From the NCBI RefSeq assembly GCF_000218685.1, contig NW_006763291.1, forward strand, positions 372,001-436,000: a DNA stretch of 64,000 bases. Direction: 5' to 3'. Position 1 is the stretch's first letter; each line of letters begins with the position of its first letter. Positions 10,544-20,620 of this stretch are shown one piece after another. Source of the DNA: Serpula lacrymans var. lacrymans S7.9. Lineage: Eukaryota > Basidiomycota > Agaricomycetes > Boletales > Serpulaceae. The notes below the pieces were generated by a model. That model was not told the origin of the DNA. It did not search any database and worked only from the letters and a program-made list of their open reading frames with translations. The translations under genes and the position numbers were made by a program.

Positions 10544-13500
10544 TCACTTGCCAGTGGGAAGGAAGCCAGTCTTTCGCCAGTAATTTAACCACAACTCCAC
10601 GTCTGAAGCGCCGAGTGCTGATAAACTACCACTACCTAACACGGTGGATGCTGCCTGCGCCTCGTTTATGGACATACGAGGTAATCCCATGGCCTCTTCT
10701 GTGGAAGGCTTTGCCGCACGGAAAAAGTCAAGAATAATCGATGCTGGATTCTCTCGCGCCGGAGCTGAACTTTTGGAGTGCAGCGAAGAATCTTCTAAAA
10801 GATCCAGCCATTGTTTGTATGGTACTATCGGGACGTTAAGTGATTTTGAGAAGTGTTGGAATATCGTCGACCACGGCGTCCCTTTCGGATGGGCGACATG
10901 AAGGATTGGAGCGCCAGCATTGCGCATTTCAGTGATGGCCCTCGCGGCGACAGCCATGGGTATCCAAGTAACGGACTGGCAATTACGCTGAGTCGACGCT
11001 TTGAGAATATCCTGTAGACTTGACTTACCTGGTCGAGTGCAGGAAGACACTTCAAATGAATGCTAGAACGGATAAGGGAAGGAACCCATTCCTTCTCTTT
11101 CCAATAGCCGTTCAAACCGCCACTAAGTTGGCCAAGTCGAATGATGATTGGACGTAACGTGGTTTCTGCCGCCGCATTCAATAATATTCTCTCTGATACC
11201 CATTTCGATTCGCCGTATCCAGAACCCACAGCAATGGAGCTATCGACAGCTGTCTCCTGAACAGGATTGGCGGTTTTGAGGTCTCCAGGGAAGTCAATCT
11301 ACTAGTCATGCATAGTTGAATTATGAGATGACGCACTGCGAAATACTCCAATGGAACTCATGAATATAAAACGAGGAGGCTCTGGTAGGGAACTTGACAG
11401 TGCAAAATCAATCAGGTTACGAACTCCCTTTACTTGAGGTTGGAAAGTGGCGAGAGTGATATTAAAATCCACGGGCCAAGCTATCAATCAAATCGTCAAG
11501 AAAAGCACGCCCAGATAGCTACACGTTAGCATACCATTGTGTATGATATGCGTGACCGACGATCTCATCTAAATATTGGCGTCAGAGTTTATTCATTGTG
11601 GCAGGGTCATACGCACCTCCTCGAGTCTCTCCGAGCTTAGTCCAAGGCCAGACTCACTGATGTCGGTTTCTAATAAGACAAGCCTTGAATGAGACGCTAG
11701 AGCTGGATCCAACCCGACGTTTTCAAGCACGAGCTTCTGCCTTTCGAGCAGTACAGTCTTATTCTTCCTATTGATGGCGTATACCTTAGAAACTTTGGCA
11801 GTACCCAATAATTCTGCCAGTATATAAGCTCCAACTCCACCGGTCGTTCCTGTGACCAATACTATGTCCTCTGCATTCGATTCGGTGGAAGGCACATGAT
11901 TCTGGAATGCTTGACTGTAGGTTTCAACCATTGATTCCATTTCCTGGCACTGATTTGCAGAGACGTCCCGATTTTCTTGATGCGATGAAACCATCTCCTC
12001 GTACACAAAGGTTGAAAGCGCAGAGATGGAAGGATGCAGGTATACAAGGTTTCCTGGAAATTTTCTCGTATCCACCTGAGCAGATGTTCGGACTGCATGG
12101 AAGATATAATTTCGGATCCAAGTGGCTTGAAGACTGGATGTTTGTTGATATATGTTCACTGGTTTCAAAAGAAGGACAACTCACCTATCAGCACCATGCT
12201 GGAATATAGCGTCCTGGTCGTCGACAGTTTTACCTAGCGTCCTTGCGACCACAGTTCTCACAAAATTCAAAGTATTTGCCATATTCCATTCCGAGGGAAC
12301 AGGTAGGTCAGGTTGAGTGGTTTCGGCTACGGCCGCATACAAAGCATTGATTTCGGGTTCATATTGATTGATCAGGAAAGGACGACGGGGTGTGTTCTTC
12401 GCGGTGAATACGAATGGCTTTGATGGCGACGCAATGATTATCATCTAAATGAGGTAAGGATGAGAAAGATCGACTAGAATAATTGCAAATAGAGCACTTC
12501 TTTGAATATCCTAGAATGTTGGGGTGCATAGAGATTCATACGCTCTACAGTCGGCCTATTCAAAAACAGGACTGAATCGTCGCCACCTAATGATAGGAAT
12601 AACAAGTTTGTGCGTACCAGATCTTATTCCTGTAGTCTGCTACTTTCTCCGTGTCTGTGACATCAAACTTATCCGCCTCCACAGGGTTGATAAGTACTCC
12701 ACAATTGAACTTGCCGCTACCGAATATAATTGCATTCTGTACGTGAGGATCCTGCGCAAGGATGTTTTCTACAAGGACACACATGAAACAGGAGTATTGG
12801 CATTATGTTTGATTAGCGTACCTAGAGGGCCAGGATTTGTCTTGACAATAGCGGTGTAAGCTCAGTAAGAAGTGGACAGATGGAAGAGAGAGAGCATCGT
12901 ACTTTCTCGCCCGTGCTATGTACAATCTGATCGTCCGCCCGACCGTAGTACGTCCAGTAATCGGGTAATGTCGGGTGAGGCGTGAAAAGATCACCGGTTG
13001 CATATGCTTCAACGTCTCCCCGCTTAACGTTTGTTACAACGGGGACATGATATGCATGAGGCTGATAATAAAATAGCGGGTGATCAGGAATCGGTAAAAA
13101 TGAGATCTTCTCAAAAGCACGCACGTGGATAATTAGCTCTGCTTTCCCGTCGTCGTTGAATAGGAACTCCGTTTTCATGAGTTTCGAAACACAGATATAC
13201 TGCCAGTCCGGACAGGGTTTTCCTGCATTGTAAATGAGTCTCAGAAACGGAGTAATAAAGATAAACGTTGCTTCGTACTAGGTAGAACAGAGGTAACAAT
13301 GCCAATCTCTGTGCTGTATAACAAAAATCAATAATTGAGAGTGTAGTTATGATCAGGAATATATTTCTACTGACGTTCCGAAAAGACTGAACAGAGAAAC
13401 ACCAGCCTTACTTAGAGCGTCGCCTACTTCTTTATTTAACGGTGCACCACCGAAAAGCTGAGCAAATCAGAACACGTCATGCATATAACCCCAAGGCATC

Positions 13501-14779
13501 TGACTCACCACGCCTTGCTTCTTGGAGAGCCAGCTCACATACTCCTTGTTCTCGTACCAAACCTAGAGACATAGTCTAGCGATAGACGAACTGAATCGAC
13601 AAAAGGGTGCTCACCTCCACGAAACTGGGAACGCAGAAGATCAGATCGCTGTTTGTATCAACGGCGTGTTTAAAGACGACTTCTGGGGTAGGAACAATCG
13701 CAGGCGACTTTGGCTCAAATACGGTGATAATCACACCAGTCGCAGCCTTGAAGCTATCATCATTCAGTACTATTAATAAGAGTATGTAGAACTTACCGTC
13801 CACACAGTTTGGAACATTCCCATTCCATGGAACATTGGTATCCCAGGAGACGCAAACCTTACACCAGTTAAATCGCGTTCACCAAAATCTGAATCTAGAC
13901 TGAGCAGTCTGAAAATGACACGACATAATAACGATGCTCACAAGGGACAGAAGCCCACTGCAGGAGATGTAAATGAGTCCAAAAGATTGGCTTAGGGAAC
14001 GATGTTGAACCTGACACATGCAAGAGATGGTCAAACAAAATAGTATATATGCTATTCTAAACTCACCAGAAGAATGGAGTATGAACACAACAGTGTCTAA
14101 AGATGACTTGACCGCCTGACTCGGCAGATCTTCATCTCCTTCTTCGTGGCTGTAAAGCTTGTCGAAAAAGGGCATCTCATGGACGTGAGGAGCATGGTCT
14201 CCACTGTGGCGTAGTAACTCTATAGCTGCTGCTGCAAGATCGTGGAACATTTTTTCAGCCCCCACAATTATATGCGTGACTCGAGCGGCACGTATGAGAT
14301 GTGCGACTGCTTGGGCGGAGTTTCGCGGAGACATTGGGAAAACTGTATAGCCCACATACGCTATCCCCATAACCGTCGTATAATAGGAAATTGTGTCTTT
14401 ACGATGCCACGTCGATGAGATTGGGGAAAAGATGTACCGAATTTTGACGGGACGTACCAGAAGCAGCTAAGGTAGCAATCACCGGAATACGGGACGATGA
14501 TAAAGTGTCTTTCTCCTGGAAGCGTGAAAGGGTGATTTTGCCGGCCTTGCGTATAGCACGAACAGCTTCAGGCCACAGTATGGTGCTGGTAGCGCCATCT
14601 GCGGTCCGCGGAAAGATGAAGATCGGATGATTGGGTGTATGGTCAAAATGCCAATCATACATTTCTGTGATGGTGAGAGAACCATCTAAGACTGGAGGCT
14701 TGAACGTCTCGCTGTCCAGAGCCTGTGTCTGTGGCAGGGCAGGCAAAGGAATGGTCACGTAGTCATGAATGTTCAACAT
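10544..14779 (-). CDS. NRPS-like adenylate-forming reductase (A-T-R)
   Basis: A multi-exon gene (at least 14 exons, introns about 40-80 nt). It reads from ATG 14779 to a stop at 10544-10546. Order: adenylation domain (HSSGSTSFPKP core A3 motif, LFGTTEIG A5, YYGRADDQIVHSTGEK A8), carrier domain with the phosphopantetheine Ser in GADSLQ (split by the intron near 12180), then a thioester-reductase Rossmann domain (VTGTTGGVGAY; catalytic Tyr/Lys in GYGESKW). The family activates a carboxylic acid with ATP, loads it on the carrier and releases it as aldehyde with NADPH. Two in-frame TAG codons near 11310 are removed if a 54-nt intron (GTGCGT...GGAG) is spliced, which restores GVFRN|LKTANPV. I checked most exon joins by eye and the gene appears intact. 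The substrate is unknown, plausibly an aryl or short polyketide acid. Confidence 0.9.
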
Positions 14780-14892
14780 GGCGACAACTAATTCGAATGG
14801 TAGTTCCTGTCTACGATAGTGGAAGTAGCAGACGGCTTATATACAGGTTTGTCAGACATGGACGCTGAATCAGGTAAATAAGAATCCACGAT

Positions 14893-15135
14893 TAGATCCA
14901 TCAGCATCACTAGAACACACCGGGGACGGACCAGATATGTTGCAGCCTGCATCAGCAGGGGTACACCGTATTTCAGCCTTGGGACCACACGTTGCTACAG
15001 AAGAACCCGTAAGTAGATCCATCAACATCAATAGAACACAGCAGGCAATAGATATGTTCCAGTCTCATCAGCAGGCATACCTACATTCCAGTCTTGCGCC
15101 CAGCCGTAGTCACAGTTGTTCAAAAGTAGAACCTC
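14893..15135. repeat. Diverged tandem duplication upstream of reductase
   Basis: Two units with a period of about 123 bp (14893-15015 and 15016-about 15135) share TAGATCCATCA, TAGAACACA, AGATATGTT, CATCAGCAGG and AGTCTTG-like blocks. They sit 115-350 bp upstream of the reductase start codon. This places a duplicated promoter segment where regulator sites would lie. Confidence 0.7.
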
Positions 15136-15571
15136 AGATTTCCTAAATAGAGGAGTTTCAATTTGAAAATTCGGCCTCCGCGCGTTTAGAAATGACTGAT
15201 GTCCGCCTTATGTAATAGCACTAATCAGTCCCCGTGGCGCTGGCCTTGGGGAACTCCACCTGCCTGTATCATTTTTCCTTCGAGCACTTCCTTCTTAAAA
15301 TACAACCGAGATGGGTTCTGCGATGGCGAACGTTATGGTTATATCATTTTAGGACTTGACTAGCTTGACTATCGAAGCACCAGATATAACGTATCAGTGC
15401 TAGAGTGACACACCATCATGAGAACCTTATCAAATGAAGTTTCCCCTTACGATGATTTGGAAACTGGTATTTATAAGAGGCGTAGGCATGCCTCGAGTCG
15501 GTTTCGTACCTCTTGGTTTTCATCCATCCTTACATTTTTGCTTGATTCATCAGGTCCTTGCGTTGTCGCTA
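15136..15571. other. Divergent promoter region
   Basis: Lies between the start of the minus-strand reductase and the plus-strand membrane protein. Open frames at 15418-15676 overlap the membrane protein's first exon but show no separate domain. Confidence 0.4.
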
Positions 15572-16999
15572 ATGTCGTCGCCTGCAACCCTACCTCCCTT
15601 CGGACGGCTAAATCTTATTTGTATGTGGTTAGAATCGATAATGTACGGTACGTACTTTGAGGTACTCCAAAGATAATTAAACACTGATAATGGTGCTGTT
15701 TAGGTGCCAAGTAAGTGAATCTTACCTATGCTACTTCAAGTAATACTAGAGCTGATTTTACTCCTAAAGCGTCATCTTATACGGTGGATGTATTTATGTC
15801 ATAGCGTCGAGAAATAAACATGGTGCCTCCAGCTCTTACAGGTGAATAAATTCGAGTTACATAGCCCGAGAAATTCTTCAACTGACGCATATCAACTCGT
15901 GACCTTAGGCTCTTGTTAAGCACATCTACGCTCTCAATTTCTATAGCTACTGCCCATGTGATCCTTTCATTTCTGCAATTGTTAAAGGCATTTACGGATC
16001 CAGCGATCGCTTCGCAGCCAGACGGAGCAGACAAATATTTTAGCATTCAGGGTGGGAATGGACTCTTTGTAGCTGGCACCGGATTGTACGTCACAAATGT
16101 CTGTCATTTCACCACTCATATTACAAGCATAACTGAATTAGACTATATCTAGCTTTTCCTTCAAGACGTCGTATTGGTAAACGTGAATTTTGTAGAAACG
16201 AGATTACCTCGCTGATTTAATCCTCCAGGTTTGGCGCTTGTACGTCGTCTGGGACCAGAACTGGAAGCTATGCGTGATACCTGTATGCATGTACCAAAAT
16301 TAGAGGGTATCATTCTGACGTTGACTCCCTTAGGTTATTTCTCTGATTGTGTTATACGGTCAGTATCATGATCCAGTCATTAAATACTGTTTTTTTTGAA
16401 CTTGTGACGTCTCCTAGTAAATGCGTTAATCGCTGTGGCAAATATTTCTCCGCCTGGTGCAACCATCCTAGAGTCTAATGTACTCCCGTTTGCAATGACC
16501 AGTTGGGCACTAGACCTGACAGTCAATGTCGTGGCTACCTGTGGTATTGCATATCGTCTCTGGCAAGCTAGCAGGAGAATCACCGTATTCAAAGGACGAT
16601 ATACATACAAGAGCACAATCTTCATGATGATAGAGTCTGGTTTCCTTGCTGTTTTGTGCACCAGCGTCATTGTAGGCCTACTGGCAAGTCAAGACATTGC
16701 TGGAAATGTAGGAATCAATTTGCACATGCAAGCTGCTGTGAGTAAGCCCTCCGGGAAACTCCTATATGTCCTAATTTATTTTCTCGCAGACGACAATTCC
16801 ACTGTTAATTGTGGTGCGGGTTGGGTTTAGCCTCAGACGTGGAAACGATACACGTACGACTACATTACCTTCGATAGGAAGAGAAGGCCGGTTGCCAATG
16901 ATTTATGCTCCTGCAGAGCTAAGCAATCCTGAGTATGGCCATACGGTGGATGAGGATACGTCGTCAGAGGTTTGGAATATGCCTAATAGAAAGCTCTGA
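15572..16999 (+). CDS. Multi-pass membrane protein, basidiomycete family
   Basis: About nine exons with 40-65 nt introns can be joined in frame from ATG 15572 to TGA 16999. The product is roughly 300-330 aa with about seven hydrophobic spans. Examples are LNLICMWLESIMYG then VILYGGCIYVIA, LSISIATAHVILSFLQLLKA, GNGLFVAGTGLYVTN, VWRLYVVWDQNWKL, FAMTSWALDLTVNVVATCG, SGFLAVLCTSVIVGLL and TTIPLLIVVRVGF. A cytosolic Ser/Pro-rich tail follows (last about 50 aa). The layout (short N-terminus, seven spans, 'VWRLYVVW' after span 4, soluble tail) matches a large basidiomycete family of unknown function that looks receptor-like. No ligand or G-protein motif is visible. The exact ends of two internal exons are uncertain. 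Confidence 0.72.
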
Positions 17000-17904
17000 T
17001 GGCAGCATCTAAAAGAAGCACATCCTTCCCCTATCAATGTTTGATAAGATTTCTATCTTCGCACCACCACCTTCGTCCGTCGGACTTGCTGATTTACTGT
17101 ATTTGTACTGTATTTGTGAGTCTGTCCTGTTGTTTCGATATATTACTCGAGTAATGACCTCGTCCGAACATCAATGACTGTACACAATGTCATTCTCAAT
17201 ATCGGCGTTTGAGGTCTGAAATGCGGTGCCTTGATTCCACTTTGACGTGAAGGAAGAGTGACATGACGGGGGAAAATGTCTGGAAGAAAAAATGATTGAA
17301 AGCTAGGTCTGAATTCGAGTTTATCATCCCGCGCGACAGTACACAACTCACAGGTAATTACAAGGAGTATCAGGTGTGATAGTTCGATTCAGTCCGATTC
17401 TCAACGTGGAGTGGACAGACTTACCACGGCGTCTTCAAAACAGACTCCAAAGTATTCAGTGCCCAGTCCAATAGCCTCCCGTTTGTTTGAATTTATTTAA
17501 CACTAACGCCCCTGCAATTGCAAGCTTGGCCCCTTATTAATCTTCCATCATTGGCACAAAACTGCTAGTAATGCACGTTTGACTCGGACCAGACTGTCAC
17601 CGCAAGTATGCAATATTAGTAATGAAGGGTACGACCATGACCATCTAGAAACAAAGAATCAGAGCTGTCAGTATTTCCGATGGTACTTCTGATATGGAAT
17701 GGGAACTACTATTGGCTCCAGGTATTTTTCAAGGTTGTCAGTGCTTCGCTCAAAACCAACAACTCTCATGCCCAAAACAATGTGACTTACTTAAGTGTCA
17801 CGTTATTCTTGTGCATGTGAGTCTGACTCGGAATTTTTAAGCCCGACTCAGTACTTCGATCGCGACAGTAGCACAGGATAGGCCTCACTGGCAGATTCCG
17901 TCAG
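17000..17904. other. Intergenic, no gene seen
   Basis: AT-moderate sequence with scattered short frames. No domain, tRNA or repeat was recognised before the repeat R copy. Confidence 0.45.
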
Positions 17905-18005
17905 CGGCCCCTTGCTATTCACATCGAACCTTGCTCAAACAACACCAGCAGCTAGTCTGCTCTGCTCTAGCATAATTTGACTCGACAGAGATAACCAAAG
18001 ATACT
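17905..18005 (+). repeat. Dispersed repeat R, copy 2
   Basis: Partner of 10083-10185, same orientation. Shared blocks are CCTTGC, AACCTTGCTCAAAC, CTCTGC and GAGATAACC followed by AAAGAT. It is diverged. Confidence 0.4.
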
Positions 18006-18597
18006 GCAACCCTTCCGCCTTCTTAGTACCCAATGTCTGTGCAGCCAGTTGTTTTCAATTGAGTGTAATACTTAATCGCTAAAGTGCACATTACATACCG
18101 CACATCTAACTCCGGGCCAGTTACATGTATACATGCAGCACCACTTTTTGCAAGATGGAAGACTCCAGAAAATTGTGAAATCAACATGATACTTATGAAG
18201 TTCCTCTTGACTGTATTGTGAGCTTTTTGATACTATCATACTGTTGAATATGGCCACTGGGTGACTGATCACTGTTATTAGGAAGAATGTATTTCAAGGC
18301 GACTAGTCCGTGACTCTTCCCCCCTACTGTCACGATCTAGCAGTATTCTTTCCGGGGAGTATGGAAGCGATTACTGATATCGATGGAGTACATAAAAAGT
18401 ATGGTACCGTTTCTACCTAAACTGGGTCATTTCGTCAAACTAACAGAGCCTCGATTTCGGTTTCCAAGGTCTCGAAGCATCGATTTTTGTAGCCATCAAG
18501 CTTGCTAGCATCCTCGCTAGAAGCACAAAGTACGTACAGGGAATATTTATCGTGTTCTGAGCAGAGGCCACGGTCCACCGGTCCACCTCTGAAAAAT

Positions 18598-18606
18598 CCT
18601 ATAAAG
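18598..18606 (+). promoter_or_regulatory. Putative TATA box of hydrophobin gene
   Basis: CCTATAAAG lies about 115-120 bp upstream of the hydrophobin ATG. This fits a highly expressed fungal gene with a leader of about 85 nt. Confidence 0.5.
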
Positions 18607-18719
18607 ACCTCGCTGTTTGATTTACTTTCAACAGTCTTTCGACGTCTAGTGCTTTCGTTCTCTAACCCAACATCCCAACACATTCTTTGAAAGTTATCCA
18701 AAGCTAGCCCATTAACAAA

Positions 18720-19183
18720 ATGATCGCTCGCATCTCCGCTCTCTTCATGTTTGCTCTCCTCGCTGTCGCTAGCCCCGCTCGTCGTGACAACACTGTCAAT
18801 CAGTGCAACACTAAATCCATCAGGTGCTGTGACTCGATGACCGACTCCAAGGTCAGCCACATTCATTATTGCAATTTGTTTCTGTTATTAACGTGGCTTG
18901 TTTTATTTTATCTTCAGTCTTCTGACTTCGATCCTAAGCCCTTCGCTACACTCTTAAAACTCGATGTTAGTCAGATTACTGGCCAAATTGGCTTCAAATG
19001 CAGTCCTATTACTGCTGTTGGAGTCGGTGGAGGGTCTAGCTGCAAATCTGAGCCTGTATGCTGCACTAACAACCAATACGTGAGTACCATACTACAGCTT
19101 CATTGTTCTCGGACTGAAATTCCATCTATGAGCAGGATGGTATTATCAACATTGGTTGCAGTCCGGTCAACGTTAACCTCTAA
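18720..19183 (+). CDS. Class I hydrophobin
   Basis: Three exons: 18720-18851, 18918-19079 and 19136-19183. Introns are 66 and 56 nt, both phase 0. The product is 113 aa. It has a signal peptide of about 18-20 residues (MIARISALFMFALLAVASPA). Eight cysteines follow in the hydrophobin order C, CC, C, C, CC, C: NQC, RCC, FKC, SSC, VCC and IGC. The C3-C4 loop carries Gly/Val-rich hydrophobic sequence (ITAVGVGGGSSC). Hydrophobins are secreted and self-assemble at air-water interfaces to coat hyphae and spores. Class I is inferred from the Cys spacing and loop composition. Family length and intron positions are typical. It appears intact. Confidence 0.96.
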
Positions 19184-19775
19184 GCGGTTCGTTAGCGGGA
19201 TTGAGCGAAAGGTCACTGTTGGGTTTATTGATACGATTCGGAACAATTTTGCATTCAGTGCATTGTAGTAGCATTGATGTAATCCGTTCCTCTAATTCAC
19301 AAACGTCTCTTTGGTCTTCGTTGTGACTGATTTTGAGAGGAACATTAGTAAATTACATAAGCGTTGACCGCGACATTGATGTCCGGCACTGAGCAGTGAG
19401 ATGCAACCTGTCTAATATGTAAGTATTCAAACTATCCTTGCGGGTCAATAGAGCCACAGCAAAACCATGTCAATTCTTTTGATGGGGACAATAAGAGGGG
19501 CATATACAAATACAAAGATGTAGCTAGCAAGAATGAAATGACCAGTGAGCTGCTTTAAACCACATCAGCAGACTTGGAACTTGAAGTCTCAGTGGTGTGA
19601 GGACTATTTACTTTTTCTTACTTCTTTGCTTTTATGTCTTGGTTTTCAAAACACTTTTCCTGTTACACCTCTGGCCTTAGGGCTGGAGGGTGTCATTTGC
19701 TATTCTCCTTCTCATTGCCCTAACGGGTTTTCTTAACTGTCAATACCACTCCATATTGCAGATCAGAGAATGGGT
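19184..19775. other. Intergenic, nothing supported
   Basis: Contains the hydrophobin 3' region and a short plus-strand frame (19545-19736) lacking domain character. It ends at the target duplication of solo LTR B. Confidence 0.45.
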
Positions 19776-20235
19776 AGTACTGTTATGATACACAATTTTC
19801 GGACCTTTAATTTCCATTCTCCTCTTTAACTGTCTTTTGTAGTTTTCACACACTGTGCCATACGGCACTTTCCTTTGTTCAAACTCTACCTTCTCGCACT
19901 TCTTTATGACAAAACCGGATAAACCCGGTCTCTGCCAAAGCAGCCATTGTTCTTCATGGAGCATAGCCACCACTGCATGGAGTCACCATTGTTCTCCTAG
20001 GAGCACAATTGTACTCCTAGGAGTCATTATACTGTAGCGAGTAGCACCTCCGACTATAAGTAGTAGGGGGTTTAGTATAGGAATACCTCAGTTGTTTCTA
20101 TAGCCTCTCGGGCAGCGGCTGAGGTATGTTACATTAAATTTATTAGAGACCACCTTAAACTAACATCTATTGTAGTTTCACTTAGGTAAATAATACAGTT
20201 GTTTCTATGGCCTCTTGGGCAGCGGCTAAGTTTCA

Positions 20236-20620
20236 TGTAAAACCTCTATCCCCTATACCGAGTTGACGGAGGGATAAAAGCTTAAATCAAACAAGTAGCG
20301 TTTTCAAGTAGCGATTGAGAATTAATCAACAACTGAGGAAAGTATGTACATGATGGTCTACTATATATATGTTTCTGAAAGTCAGCCATGAGGCGCTGAC
20401 TGAGCTAACATGCAGTAGCCATGAGGCGCTGACTGATGTTCTTTGTAATAATTCTAGACTCGTGTCACGTGGTGGTCACGTGATCTGATATAACTACGTA
20501 TTATGTTATCCGCGCTAAAGCAGCAGCTTAACATATCTTATCTGTCATGTGATCAGATGTAAAAGAAAAAGAAAAAGAAACTTAGCGCTTAGACTAGCGC
20601 TTCTGGTTCAAGTCGTGACA
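20236..20620 (-). repeat. 3' LTR of Ty3 element I
   Basis: 385 bp, TG...CA ends. In plus-strand terms it contains a tandem CACGTG pair (GTCACGTGGTGGTCACGTGA, about 20464), a 20-bp direct repeat AGCCATGAGGCGCTGACTGA (about 20385 and 20417), a TATATATAT box (20362-20370) and AATCAACAACTG (20324-20335), the predicted start of the R region. Confidence 0.93.

Noticed and set aside
11907..12237. Plus-strand frames within the reductase
   Set aside because: They overlap well-defined reductase exons in antisense and show no domain.
16380..16670. Minus-strand 96-codon frame
   Set aside because: It is antisense to a hydrophobic exon of the membrane protein.
18435..18866. 143-codon minus-strand frame over the hydrophobin promoter and first exon
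   Set aside because: It is antisense to a clear hydrophobin, has no recognisable motif, and its start falls inside that gene.
20385..20436. CRISPR-like spaced direct repeats (AGCCATGAGGCGCTGACTGA twice)
   Set aside because: Only two units, inside a retrotransposon LTR of a eukaryote. They are LTR regulatory repeats, not CRISPR.
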